A DNA stretch of 58,689 nucleotides from Cupriavidus numazuensis (GTDB taxonomy: Bacteria > Pseudomonadota > Gammaproteobacteria > Burkholderiales > Burkholderiaceae). The position numbers and the translations under genes were made by a program. Each line of letters begins with the position of its first letter. The stretch's first letter is position 1. The stretch lies in contig NZ_CAJPVI010000057.1 of NCBI RefSeq assembly GCF_905397435.1, positions 1 through 58,689 on the forward strand, given 5' to 3'. This document shows, piece after piece, positions 50,106-58,602 of this stretch. A model generated the notes under the pieces. That model worked only from the letters and a program-made list of their open reading frames with translations, was not told the origin of the DNA and ran no database searches.

Positions 50106-51233
50106 TCAGTTGGCGGCGCCGGCAGCGCTGCTGTCGGCCCAGCAGGTGACCAGGCGGTCCTTCCAGTACGCCACGCTGCCCAGTTGCATGGCGAGCGTGC
50201 CGGCGCGGCGGAAGTACAGGTGGCAGTCCAGTTCCCAGGTGAAGCCCATGCCGCCGTGAGTCTGGATGTTCTCGCGCGAGGCGAAGCGGAACGCCTCGGT
50301 GGCCGAGACACTCGCGGCTGCAGCCGCGAGCGGCAGTTCGGGTGCATCCGCATCCAGCGCCCAGGCGCCGTAGTAGGCGTTGGAGCGCGCCAGTTCGGTC
50401 GCGGTGTACATGTCGGCCAGCTTGTGCTTGATGGCCTGGAATGAGCCGATGGGACGGCCGAACGCGATGCGCTCCTTGGCGTACGCGGTGCCCATTTCCA
50501 CGCATGCGGCAGCGCCGCCGACCTGCTCGAACGCCAGCAGCACGGCCGCCTTGCACAGCAGGCGCTCGACCGGCGCCCAGCCTGCCTCGCCACCGGCGAG
50601 CTTCTCGGCGGGCGCGGCCTCGAACACGATCCTGGCCTGCGCACGGGTCGGGTCGACGGTTTCCAGCGGCGCGCGCGTGACGCCGGCAGCGGCGAGGTCC
50701 ACCAGGTAGAGAGCCGGTGTACCCGCGTCGTCGTTGGCCACCACGACCGCGAAGTCGGCGATGCCGCCGTCCATCACCGGCCATTTGGTGCCGCTCAGGC
50801 GTCCGCCCTCGACGCGGGCATGCACGGCCGCGGCGGCCGGATTGCCGAGTCCTTCGGCCAGCGCGAAGGCGCCGATCACTTCGCCCGCGGCGAGCCGTGG
50901 CAGCCATGCGGCCTTCTGCGCGTCGGTGCCGTGGGCCAGGATCGCCTCGGTGGCCAGGTAGACCGACGACGCGAACGGCACCGGCGCCGCCACGCGGCCG
51001 AGTTCCTCGGCCAACACGCACAGTCCTTCATAGCCAAGGCCGGCGCCGCCGTATGCTTCCGGAATCGCCGTGCCGGTCCAGCCGACCTGCGCGATTTCCT
51101 TCCACAGCTTGCGGTCAAAGGTGTCCTTGCCCTCCAGCACCCGCCTGACGGCGCTGGTCGGGCACTTCTGCTGCAACATCCTGCGCGCTTGCTCGCGCAG
51201 CATGTCCATGTCCTCGGAAAAGTCGAAGTTCAT
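50106..51233 (-). CDS. Acyl-CoA dehydrogenase, smaller partner
   Basis: A 375-residue degenerate ACAD: N-terminal M-N-F-D-F-S-E-D-M-D-M-L-R-E-Q-A-R, and A-Y-A-K-E-R-I-A-F-G-R-P-I-G-S-F-Q-A-I-K-H and Q-T-H-G-G-M-G-F-T-W-E in the C-terminal domain. The middle-domain FAD loop is altered (A-E-G-L-G-N-P where S-E-P-x-x-G-S-D is expected), as in partner subunits of heteromeric ACADs. It is encoded next to the normal ACAD at 48868. The arrangement matches ChsE1-ChsE2-like enzymes. Confidence 0.92.
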   Translation of the reverse strand: MNFDFSEDMDMLREQARRMLQQKCPTSAVRRVLEGKDTFDRKLWKEIAQVGWTGTAIPEAYGGAGLGYEGLCVLAEELGRVAAPVPFASSVYLATEAILAHGTDAQKAAWLPRLAAGEVIGAFALAEGLGNPAAAAVHARVEGGRLSGTKWPVMDGGIADFAVVVANDDAGTPALYLVDLAAAGVTRAPLETVDPTRAQARIVFEAAPAEKLAGGEAGWAPVERLLCKAAVLLAFEQVGGAAACVEMGTAYAKERIAFGRPIGSFQAIKHKLADMYTATELARSNAYYGAWALDADAPELPLAAAAASVSATEAFRFASRENIQTHGGMGFTWELDCHLYFRRAGTLAMQLGSVAYWKDRLVTCWADSSAAGAAN

Positions 51234-51263
51234 GGTTCCCTATCCTGATGGTAGTGTCGGCCC

Positions 51264-51680
51264 TCAGGCCACGGCGACCACGGCTTCGCCGCTGATCTTG
51301 ACTTCGCCCTTCTGGTTGGCACACGCCACTTCGACGCGCAGGCGCGTCTCGCCGTCCTGCTCGAAGCGCTCGATGACCTTGCCCGACAGGTGCGGCTGGT
51401 CATGCACGTGGGTGATGCCGGTGAAGCGCACCGACAGCGCACGCAGGCGGTCCGGGCCGGCCCAGTCGGTCACGAGACGTCCCACGTAGCCGCACGACAG
51501 CATGCCGTGTGCGAACACGTCGTCGAGGCCGGCCTTGCGCGCGAAGTCGATGTCGATGTGCATGGGGTTATGGTCGCCCGAGGCGCCGGCGTACAGCGCC
51601 AGCGTGGTGCGCGAGATAGGTGCGAGCGTCAGCGCGGCGATGGCGTCGCCGGCCTTGAACTGGTCCAGGTTCGATTGCAT
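51264..51680 (-). CDS. MaoC-like (R)-specific enoyl-CoA hydratase, catalytic-type subunit
   Basis: A 138-residue hot-dog protein, a close paralogue of the one at 38384. The hydratase-2 pair is D36 and H41 in G-A-S-G-D-H-N-P-M-H, followed by F-A-R-K-A-G-L-D-D-V-F-A-H-G-M-L. AGGAGAACACC precedes the ATG at 51680. It pairs with the half-domain protein at 51691 (10-base gap). It hydrates the enoyl-CoA; if the beta carbon is branched, the product would be a tertiary alcohol suited to the retro-aldolase of this operon. Confidence 0.93.
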   Translation of the reverse strand: MQSNLDQFKAGDAIAALTLAPISRTTLALYAGASGDHNPMHIDIDFARKAGLDDVFAHGMLSCGYVGRLVTDWAGPDRLRALSVRFTGITHVHDQPHLSGKVIERFEQDGETRLRVEVACANQKGEVKISGEAVVAVA

Positions 51681-51690
51681 GGTGTTCTCC

Positions 51691-52134
51691 TTACAGTTGA
51701 CGCTGCACAAGCGCCTTGCGCACATCGGCGATATGCATGCCGTCCTGGTTGGTGATGCGCGATTCCGTGACGAAGAATTCGAGCGCGCCTCCCTTCTTGT
51801 CGTAGATGTCGACGAGCTTCGTTTCGAAAGTCAGCGTGTCGCCGGCAAACGCGGGCGTGTGGTACGTGAACGACTGCTCGGCGTGCAGGATGCGGCGGAC
51901 GTCGAAGTCGAGGACTTCCTTGACCTTGGCGGCGAGGCCGAGCTTGCTTTCGAGGCAGAAGAAGTAGGCAGGCGCCACGCGCACGGCCGGATAGCCGGCC
52001 TCGCGCGCGGCAGCCTCGTCGAAGTAGACGGGGTTGGTCTCGCCGATGGCGCGCGCGTAGTCGCGCAAGCCGCCGGCTTCAACGGTAATGCTGCGGCGGC
52101 CGAAGCTGTGGCCGATCAGGTTTTTGTCGAACAT
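51691..52134 (-). CDS. MaoC-like hydratase, non-catalytic-type subunit
   Basis: A 147-residue hot-dog protein, the same length as its paralogue at 37931 and clearly similar (M-F-D-K-N-L-I-G-H-S, H-A-E-Q-S-F-T-Y-H-T-P-A-F-A-G-D). It lacks the Asp-x4-His pair (A-I-G-E-T-N-P-V-Y instead). TGGAGACC precedes the ATG. Its start overlaps the end of the ligase gene by 19 bases, so the two are co-transcribed. Likely partner of the catalytic MaoC at 51264 in a heteromeric hydratase with a wide substrate pocket. Confidence 0.91.
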   Translation of the reverse strand: MFDKNLIGHSFGRRSITVEAGGLRDYARAIGETNPVYFDEAAAREAGYPAVRVAPAYFFCLESKLGLAAKVKEVLDFDVRRILHAEQSFTYHTPAFAGDTLTFETKLVDIYDKKGGALEFFVTESRITNQDGMHIADVRKALVQRQL

Positions 52135-53732
52135 GTGGTCTCCAGTGATTTGGTAAGGGGGGCTTCGACGGATTTGCCGGCCGCTTCCCAGTAGCGCTTG
52201 CGCAGTTCCTGCTTGTAGAGCTTGCCGGTCTGCAGGCGGGGCATGCGCTCGATGAAGTCCACGGACTTCGGGATCATGTAGCGCGCGACCTTGCCGCGCA
52301 GGTAGCCGATCAGTTCCTCGGCGAGTTCCGCCGATGGCGCCACACCTTCGGCCGGCTCGATGATGGCCTTGACCGATTCGCCCATCTCCGCGTCGGGCAC
52401 GCCGATCACGGCGGCGTCGCCAACCTTCGGATGCGTGACCAGCGCGTCCTCGATCGCCTGCGGGTAGATGTTCACGCCACCCGAGATGATCATGAACGTC
52501 TTGCGGTCGGTCAGGTACAGGTAGCCGTCCTGGTCGAGGTAGCCGACATCGCCCACGGCGGTCCAGTTCGGGTGGCGCGGATGGCGCGCCGACTCCGTTT
52601 TCTCGGGGTCGTTGTGGTAGTGGAATGGCTGCCTGTCGCGCTCGAAGTAGATCAGGCCGCTCTGGCCTGGCGGCAGCTCGTTGCCGTCGTCGTCGCAGAT
52701 GTGAGGGATGCCGACCACGGCGCGCCCGACCGAGCCCGGATGGGCGAGGTAGTCGGCCGTGTCGATCATGGTCATGCCGTTGCCTTCGGTGGCGCCGTAG
52801 TACTCGTGGATGATCGGACCCCACCAGTCGATCATCGCCAGCTTGACGTCGACGGGGCACGGCGCTGCCGAATGCGTGGCACAGCGCAGGCTCGACAGGT
52901 CGTAGGCCTTGCGTGTGGCCTCGGGCAGCTTGAGCATCCGCACGAACATGGTTGCGACCCACTGGCTGTGCGAGACGCGATACTGCTGGACCAGCGCGAG
53001 CGCCTTCTCGGCGTCGAACTTTTCCATGTACACCACGGTGGCGCCGACCGCGCCCATCTGCAGCACCCAGCCGAGTGGCGCGGAATGGTACAGCGGCGCC
53101 GTGGACAGGTAGACCATTCCCTCGAAGAAGCCCCAGCCGGCAAACTGCTTCTTGCGGAACGGGTCGAGATACTCGTGGACCTTGTCCGAGTGCGGCGCGC
53201 GCAGGATGCCCTTGGGCTGGCCAGTGGTGCCCGAGCTGTAGAGCATCAGCGCGCCGAGCCTTTCGTCGGGCAGTGGGGTGGCGGGAAAGCGCGCCACGGC
53301 GTCTTCGTAGCTTTGCCAGCCGTCGATGGTGCCGTCTGCCATCAGACGGATCGGGCAGCCCGGCATGCGCGTGGACAGGCTCTCGGCCAGCTCGCGCATG
53401 GCGAGCGAACTGATGACCGCCTTCGAGCCGCTGTCGGCGATGATGTAGGCCGCTTCGTCCGGTGTCAGGAAGCGGTTGACCGCCGTCAGCAGCAGGCCGG
53501 CGCGCAGCGCTGCCCAGCCGATCTCCATGCAGCGGATATTGTTCTCGAGCACCATCGCGATGTGGTCGCCGGGGCGCAGGCCGAGGCTGTACAGGTAGTG
53601 CGCGAGGCGGTTGGAGCGCTGGTCGACTTCGGCGTACGTGAGCGTGTCGCCTGTCGTGCCGTTGATGATCAGGGGGCGGTCGGGGTGCAGCCGGGCTCGG
53701 TCGCCCAGACAAGACCAGTTCTGGTCTTCCAT
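52116..53732 (-). CDS. AMP-dependent acyl-CoA synthetase
   Basis: A 538-residue ligase. Motifs in order are Y-S-S-G-T-T-G-Q-P-K-G, Y-Y-G-A-T-E-G-N-G, D-V-G-Y-L-D-Q-D-G-Y-L, D-R-K-T-F-M-I-I-S-G-G-V-N-I-Y-P and the terminal lysine in L-Q-T-G-K-L-Y-K. The Y-Y-G-A-T-E-G pattern occurs in ligases of steroid side-chain and other bulky acids (FadD17/FadD19-like), which fits the rest of the operon but is not decisive. ATG 53732 is preferred (GGAGAC upstream); ATG at 53747 is possible. It overlaps the MaoC-like gene downstream. Confidence 0.93.
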   Translation of the reverse strand: MEDQNWSCLGDRARLHPDRPLIINGTTGDTLTYAEVDQRSNRLAHYLYSLGLRPGDHIAMVLENNIRCMEIGWAALRAGLLLTAVNRFLTPDEAAYIIADSGSKAVISSLAMRELAESLSTRMPGCPIRLMADGTIDGWQSYEDAVARFPATPLPDERLGALMLYSSGTTGQPKGILRAPHSDKVHEYLDPFRKKQFAGWGFFEGMVYLSTAPLYHSAPLGWVLQMGAVGATVVYMEKFDAEKALALVQQYRVSHSQWVATMFVRMLKLPEATRKAYDLSSLRCATHSAAPCPVDVKLAMIDWWGPIIHEYYGATEGNGMTMIDTADYLAHPGSVGRAVVGIPHICDDDGNELPPGQSGLIYFERDRQPFHYHNDPEKTESARHPRHPNWTAVGDVGYLDQDGYLYLTDRKTFMIISGGVNIYPQAIEDALVTHPKVGDAAVIGVPDAEMGESVKAIIEPAEGVAPSAELAEELIGYLRGKVARYMIPKSVDFIERMPRLQTGKLYKQELRKRYWEAAGKSVEAPLTKSLETTCSTKT

Positions 53733-53816
53733 GGCAGGGGTCTCCATCAGGCCGGCCGCGCTCCGGCTCCGCCCGTGGGCGGAGCGGAGACAGCCGGCAG
53801 TTCTTGTCGATGCGTG

Positions 53817-54968
53817 TTATTGAAGCTCGTTTGCCAGCACCAGCGCCGAGGCCGCCGTGAACATGCCGCCCACGCCCTGCACGAAGCTCGTGCGGACGTT
53901 GTCGACCTGCCGGAACGCCTCGCCGCGCAACTGCCGCACGGCCTCGAGGATGGCGAACATGCCGTACATGCCGGTGTGCGTGTACAGGATGCCGCCGCCG
54001 TTGGTGTTCATCGGCAGCTTGCCGCCCGGACGCGTGTGGCCGTCCTGGATGAAGCGCCCGGCTTCGCCGCGCTCCACGAAGCCGCAGTCGGCCAGCCCGT
54101 ACAGCGGCAGGTGGGCGAAGGCGTCGTACACCATCAGGTGATCGATGTCCTTCGGCGTGAGGCGCGCTTCGTCGAACGCCTGCCGGCTCGACATGCGGAA
54201 CGCGCGCGAGCTGCTGAAGTCTTCCATCTGCGAGATCAGCGACGACTCGCCGGCCTCGCCCGTGCCGAGGATGTACACCGGCTTGCCAGCCGTCTTGAGA
54301 TCGCGCGCGCGCTCGGCCGAGGTAATCACCAGTGCGCCGCCGCCATCGGTCACCACACAGCATTCGAGCTTGGTGAACGGGTAGGCGATCATCGGCGCGT
54401 TCATCACCTCGTCGACCGTGAGCCGCTTGCCACGCGCCGCGCGCGGATTGCCTTCGGCCCAGTGGCTTTGCGCGACGACGACTTCGGCCAGTTGCTCCAG
54501 CGTGGTTCCGGTTTCCTTCGCGTAGCGCAGGAACGGTAGCGTGAACGTGTTGGGCGGGCCGCCCGAGCCGAACGGTAGCTCGAACTGGCCCTGCTTCGAG
54601 AACGGCGCCACGCTGCGCGGCGGCCAGCCCACGCGCGAGCGGCCCGACTGACCGTGCGTGACGAGCACCACCGACGCGTGGCCCGCGCGGATCGCGGCCA
54701 CGGCGTGGCGCACGCTCATCATGAACGAGCAGCCGCCGACGTTGGTGCCATCGAACCACTTTGCCTGGATGCCGAGGTGGTGGGCCACGTCGATCGGGTT
54801 GTCCACGGCGCTGGTGACGCCGTCGACATCGGCGATGGTCAGGCCGGCCTCGGCCAGGGCCTGGTGCGCGGAGAGGCTGCGCAGGTCCATTTCCGACAGG
54901 TGCGGCAGCGCGCCGGTTTCGGTTTCGGCGGCGCCGACAATGGCGATGGCCTGGGAAAGCTTGCTCAT
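53817..54968 (-). CDS. Ltp2-like thiolase-fold aldolase
   Basis: A 383-residue thiolase-fold protein without thiolase chemistry. The N-N-N-C-S-T-G-S nucleophile region reads N-V-G-G-C-S-F-M here. The H-D-C-F motif is Y-D-A-F (Y280) and the G-H-P-L-G motif is L-Y-T-H-T-G (Y328, H330). Two tyrosines in just these loops are the proposed catalytic residues of the actinobacterial steroid aldolase Ltp2, which cleaves a 17-hydroxy side-chain CoA by retro-aldol reaction together with a DUF35 protein. A DUF35 gene overlaps this one by four bases (54965-54968), matching that complex. Substrate here unknown. Confidence 0.88.
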   Translation of the reverse strand: MSKLSQAIAIVGAAETETGALPHLSEMDLRSLSAHQALAEAGLTIADVDGVTSAVDNPIDVAHHLGIQAKWFDGTNVGGCSFMMSVRHAVAAIRAGHASVVLVTHGQSGRSRVGWPPRSVAPFSKQGQFELPFGSGGPPNTFTLPFLRYAKETGTTLEQLAEVVVAQSHWAEGNPRAARGKRLTVDEVMNAPMIAYPFTKLECCVVTDGGGALVITSAERARDLKTAGKPVYILGTGEAGESSLISQMEDFSSSRAFRMSSRQAFDEARLTPKDIDHLMVYDAFAHLPLYGLADCGFVERGEAGRFIQDGHTRPGGKLPMNTNGGGILYTHTGMYGMFAILEAVRQLRGEAFRQVDNVRTSFVQGVGGMFTAASALVLANELQ

Positions 54969-55408
54969 TGCGCGGCCTCCGTCTGTGCAGCGGCCGGCTT
55001 GAACATCGGCAGCATCATTTCGCCTCGCGCCTCGAATACCACTTCGAGCGGCATATCGAGTTGCAGGTGTTGAGGATCGGCAGGAACGCCGACCAGGCTG
55101 GACATCATGCGCGGACCTTCTTCGAGCTGGACCACGGCGATCACGTAGGGCGTTTCGCCCTGCCAGCCGGGCATGGCCATGTGGCTGATCACATAGGAAT
55201 GCAGCGTGGCGCGCCCGCTGGCGCGCACCCAGGACAGCTTGCCGCCGCCGCACGACGGGCAGTGCGTGCGTGGATAGAAGATGTGCGTGCCACAGCCATC
55301 GCAACGCTGCACGCGCAGTTCACCGGCTTGCGTGCCTTCCCAGAAGGGGACCGTGGCCGGGACGGGAACCGGTACCGGCTTCGCCGGACCAGACTTGGGG
55401 CCGGACAT
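54965..55408 (-). CDS. DUF35 OB-fold / zinc-ribbon acyl-CoA-associated protein
   Basis: A 147-residue protein with a rubredoxin-like zinc ribbon (C36-x2-C39-x10-C50-x2-C53) followed by an OB-fold (DUF35). The proline-rich N-terminus is probably flexible. DUF35 proteins bind acyl-CoA and partner with thiolase-fold enzymes: in steroid degradation the DUF35 domain of ChsH2 is needed for Ltp2 aldolase activity. Here it is stand-alone, not fused to a MaoC domain, and its stop overlaps the Ltp2-like start. Only three bases separate it from the upstream SDR gene. Confidence 0.94.
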   Translation of the reverse strand: MSGPKSGPAKPVPVPVPATVPFWEGTQAGELRVQRCDGCGTHIFYPRTHCPSCGGGKLSWVRASGRATLHSYVISHMAMPGWQGETPYVIAVVQLEEGPRMMSSLVGVPADPQHLQLDMPLEVVFEARGEMMLPMFKPAAAQTEAAQ

Positions 55409-55411
55409 CGC

Positions 55412-56344
55412 TCAGGCCTCCTGCTTGGCGGCCGGGCGCTTGCCCGAGGTGTTGGCGTTCGCGGCGGCCTTGGCCACCAGGTCCGGGATCACGGCGGTCA
55501 GTTCCTCCGGCTCCCAGCGCGAGCCCTTGTCCACCGACGGACCAGCCGACCAGCCTTCGGCCACGGTGATCGAGCCACCGCGCACGCCGAAGACGCGGCC
55601 GGTGACGCCCGACGATGCCTCGCTGCCCAGCCAGACGATCAGCGGCGCCACGTTGCTGGCGTCGAACGCGTCGAACTTGCCCGGCTCGGCGACAAGGCCC
55701 GATTTCTTGAACAGTTCCTCGGTCAGGCGGCTGGTCGCGGTCGGGTAGATCGCGTTCACCGTCACGCCGAAGCGGCCCATTTCCTGCGACGCCACGATCG
55801 ACATGTTGGCGATGCCGGCCTTGGCCGCGCCGTAGTTGGTCTGGCCGACGATGCCATACAGGCCCGACGACGAAGACGTGTTGATGACGCGCGCAGCGCG
55901 CTGGCGGCCGGCCTTGGATTCATCGCGCCAGTAGGCGGCGGCGTGGCGCATCGGGCAGAACGTGCCGCGCAGGTGCACGCGGATCACCGAGTCCCACTCT
56001 TCGATGCTCATGTTGACGAGGGTCTTGTCGCGCAGGATGCCGGCGTTGTTGACGAGCACGTCGAGGCCGCCGAATGTGTCGATGGCGGTCTGGATCAGGC
56101 GCTGCGCACCGTCCCAGTCAGAGATGTCGTCGGTATTGGCCACGGCCTGGCCGCCGAGCGCACGAATCTCGTTGACCACGGATTGTGCCGGGCCGGCGTC
56201 GGCGCCGCTGCCGTCGCCGGCGGCACCGAGGTCGTTCACCACGACCCTGGCGCCCTGGCGGGCAAATTCCAGTGCATATTCGCGGCCGATGCCGCGGCCT
56301 GCGCCCGTGATGACGACGACGCGATCCTTGCAAAGCTGGGACAT
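55412..56344 (-). CDS. MFE-2-like short-chain dehydrogenase
   Basis: A 310-residue SDR of the multifunctional-enzyme-2 / 17beta-HSD4 type. It has G-A-G-R-G-I-G (residues 15-21), V-V-V-N-D-L-G-A-A-G-D-G-S-G (the N-D-L-G extension typical of MFE-2), N-N-A-G, the serine in N-T-S-S-S-S-G and Y-x-x-x-K in N-Y-G-A-A-K. It should oxidise a (3R)-hydroxyacyl-CoA with NAD+. It is the first gene of the eight-gene minus-strand operon and divergent from the IclR gene at 56538. A ketone-forming SDR and a retro-aldolase in one operon suggest two consecutive rounds or branches of chain shortening. Confidence 0.93.
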   Translation of the reverse strand: MSQLCKDRVVVITGAGRGIGREYALEFARQGARVVVNDLGAAGDGSGADAGPAQSVVNEIRALGGQAVANTDDISDWDGAQRLIQTAIDTFGGLDVLVNNAGILRDKTLVNMSIEEWDSVIRVHLRGTFCPMRHAAAYWRDESKAGRQRAARVINTSSSSGLYGIVGQTNYGAAKAGIANMSIVASQEMGRFGVTVNAIYPTATSRLTEELFKKSGLVAEPGKFDAFDASNVAPLIVWLGSEASSGVTGRVFGVRGGSITVAEGWSAGPSVDKGSRWEPEELTAVIPDLVAKAAANANTSGKRPAAKQEA

Positions 56345-56513
56345 GGGGTTGCTCCTCGATTTGCGGGACGGAGCCCGCTAGTGTGATCAATAGGCGTTGC
56401 GAGCGGGGCCTGGGGCATCCGATTCGCCGGATGGCGGTGCGTTTGGAGGACCGCGCCCTTGTGCTCGCCCGGTCTTGAGTATTGACTGTGCGAAACAGCA
56501 GCCGCAATATGAG

Positions 56514-56532
56514 CGTTTCGATATGTGAAACG
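56514..56532. promoter_or_regulatory. Putative IclR operator
   Basis: CGTTTCGATATGTGAAACG has 6-base perfect arms (CGTTTC / GAAACG) with the same overall span as the operator at 27615-27633. It lies just before the IclR start at 56538 and about 170 bases upstream of the divergent operon. Both palindromes share GTTTCGA-like arms and neighbour closely related IclR genes. Confidence 0.7.
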
Positions 56533-56537
56533 ACGCC

Positions 56538-57338
56538 ATGCCCCGGACGATGTCGGATGCCGAGCCCTTCACCCGGATAACCCCGGGCAGCCAGACACTG
56601 CTGCGCGGCCTTGATCTGCTGCGCGCGTTCCTGGGAGGGGCGTCCATGCTAAGTAACGCGCAGCTTGCGGAGCGCAGCGGCCTGCCGCGCCCGACCGTCA
56701 GCCGGTTGACGCATTCGCTGGTGTCGGCGGGCTATCTCGAGTACGACAGCGTGTCGCGCGGTTACCGGCTTGCACCGGTGTGCCTGAGCCTCGCGCGCTC
56801 GTTCCGGATTGGCCGTTCCGAGTTGGAGGTCGTGCTGCCGCTGCTGCGCAAGGTCGCGACGGAGGAGCGGGTCAACGTTGCGCTGGCGGCGCCAGACGGC
56901 ATTTCGATGATCTATCTGGAAACGATCCGCGAGGGACGCGGACCGATGCGCCGCACGGCAATGGCGGGCTCGCGCTTCCCGATGGAGGACAGTTCGATCG
57001 GGCAGGCCTATCTGGCAGCGTTGTCCGGTGTTTCGCGCAAGGCGCAACTGGCTGCGCTGGCTGCGCATAGCGGCGCCGGGTGGCCGCAGCACAAGGCGCG
57101 CATCGCCGCGGCACTGGCCCACCATGCAAAGCACGGCTACTGCCGTTCACAGACGGTGATCGGCGCCGCGGGAATTGCTACGGCCGTTGCCGGTCCATAT
57201 GGCGCGATTTACGCCGTGAGCCTCAGCTTTTCCGCCCCTGACGACAACTATGAGCCGCTGGTGGCGCGCTTCGCGCCGATGCTGCTGGCACTGGCGGATG
57301 CGATGCGCGCGGCCTGGGCGGAGTTTGATGTGACTTAG
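56538..57338 (+). CDS. IclR-family transcriptional regulator
   Basis: A 266-residue IclR regulator: Q-T-L-L-R-G-L-D-L-L-R-A-F and S-N-A-Q-L-A-E-R-S-G-L-P-R-P-T-V-S-R-L-T-H-S-L in the winged helix-turn-helix, then the effector domain. It is closest to the IclR protein at 26787. The ATG is only five bases beyond a candidate operator, implying autoregulation. It is the likely controller of the divergent minus-strand operon 48868-56344. The start lacks a strong ribosome binding site; an internal ATG at 56550 (MSDAEP) is possible. Confidence 0.94.
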   Translation: MPRTMSDAEPFTRITPGSQTLLRGLDLLRAFLGGASMLSNAQLAERSGLPRPTVSRLTHSLVSAGYLEYDSVSRGYRLAPVCLSLARSFRIGRSELEVVLPLLRKVATEERVNVALAAPDGISMIYLETIREGRGPMRRTAMAGSRFPMEDSSIGQAYLAALSGVSRKAQLAALAAHSGAGWPQHKARIAAALAHHAKHGYCRSQTVIGAAGIATAVAGPYGAIYAVSLSFSAPDDNYEPLVARFAPMLLALADAMRAAWAEFDVT

Positions 57339-57870
57339 TTAGAGCCTGTTCAGGAAGAGCAGTTGGATACTGTTAGCTGCAAGACGAACTCGCGCAAGCG
57401 TGCAAGGCCGCGGCTGCTTGACCGGATTGCGTGAGCTGACGTTCGAGTGTCCTTGCATCGATATCGATCAATGGCCGAAACTGGCCGGCTTCGACCCTCT
57501 GGCTACCGGGGGCGGGACTCTCCGGTGCCGGAGGCGACTCCCGACCCTTCTCAGTCAACCACGCCTTCGTGTTTTGAGCGGCTGCTCATCATTGTTGATC
57601 CGACATTCGCGCACGTCAGCGAAGTCGGTCGCGCAGACACGTAGGACCGAGACTCGTGATTGGATGTCGCCGGAGGCTGACACCCCTCCTTCGAACCCAA
57701 GTGAATTGTCACCGACTCTGCTAGATTCTTAGCAATTGACGAAAACCAGCGAGTGGGTAACGCCCATGGAAGCTTGAGTTGTTGGTCATCGCCAGCATGT
57801 GCAGTGCGCTAATCGGGCCTGTCATGTTCCTATGCAGTCGTAGTGGAACCGCCCTGAGGCATCAACATTA
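57339..57870. other. Intergenic region, no supportable gene
   Basis: About 530 bases after the IclR gene. GC content falls towards 57740-57870 and no frame has a recognisable domain. The start of the region (GAGCCTGTTCAGGAAGAG at about 57341) resembles sequences seen at the ends of some insertion elements, but there is no matching inverted end or transposase, so I do not call one. Confidence 0.3.
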
Positions 57871-58437
57871 ATGTATCGAATTTGCCGGCAGCTACCCGCG
57901 GTAATTGCCCTGTTGGCAACGGGCTGTGTCAGTTTTTCACAGAAGCCATTTCTCGAACGGTTGCAATGGGGCTCGGCGCCCGAAGCGCTGGGCCCACATG
58001 TTGAAATCAATCGCGATGAGTGGATGACCAAGCGGATTGGTCGCTGTTATCGCCGCTTGAATGACGGTTCGATTGTCGACGGGGTTCAGAGCAGGGACAC
58101 TGAGTATTGCTTCAATCGCGGTGCACTCTACTCAGTTCGGACTCATTTTGATGGGGAGGATCTACGAGGAAAGTGGCAGCAGTGGCTCACTGAAATCTAT
58201 GGACGCCCGCAGACTGACTCATGGAAACAGCTCGGTTGGAATCCGAAGGAAATTTGGGTAAGCCTTCGATATGTCACCACAAGCTACTCCGGCCCTGAGG
58301 ATACCGGCACCGTTACCTGGACGCATCGACGCTACATGCCTCCTTCTAGCGCGAGTGCATGCGAGGCGTTTGATTCGGGCTTTCGAGACTGCATGGAGCG
58401 CGAGCGTGTGCGAATTCAGGCTATCGATGCCAGATAG
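57871..58437 (+). CDS. Putative lipoprotein of unknown function
   Basis: A 188-residue protein with a lipoprotein-like N-terminus: a short basic start, hydrophobic core L-P-A-V-I-A-L-L-A-T-G and lipobox L-A-T-G-C with C19 as the probable lipidated residue. The rest is soluble and rich in aromatic residues, with several cysteines (for example R-C-Y-R-R, Y-C-F-N-R and A-C-E-A-F...D-C-M-E) that could form disulfides in the periplasm. I do not recognise the family. The gene is less GC-rich than its neighbours and may be of different origin. No clear operon partner. Confidence 0.6.
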   Translation: MYRICRQLPAVIALLATGCVSFSQKPFLERLQWGSAPEALGPHVEINRDEWMTKRIGRCYRRLNDGSIVDGVQSRDTEYCFNRGALYSVRTHFDGEDLRGKWQQWLTEIYGRPQTDSWKQLGWNPKEIWVSLRYVTTSYSGPEDTGTVTWTHRRYMPPSSASACEAFDSGFRDCMERERVRIQAIDAR

Positions 58438-58602
58438 GCGAAAACGTAGGTATGTCGATGCGACTTCAAGGGTCGATCGGACCGCAGTAAAGCGGGTAGC
58501 CACCACAGAGCGGCCGCTCTGTGGTGTTACAGCGGACATCTGGACGGCCTAGCAAAGTAGCAATTGGGCGACGCCTCATGGCCGACAATTGCCAATTTTG
58601 GC

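Noticed and set aside
53817..54968. Calling the 53817 protein a standard acetyl-CoA acetyltransferase
   Set aside because: The thiolase His-Cys loops are replaced (Y-D-A-F and L-Y-T-H-T-G), and a DUF35 gene overlaps it, so an Ltp2-like aldolase fits better.
57339..57732. A transposase remnant or small gene after the IclR gene
   Set aside because: Only a short stretch resembles an insertion-element end; no conserved motif or paired end was found.
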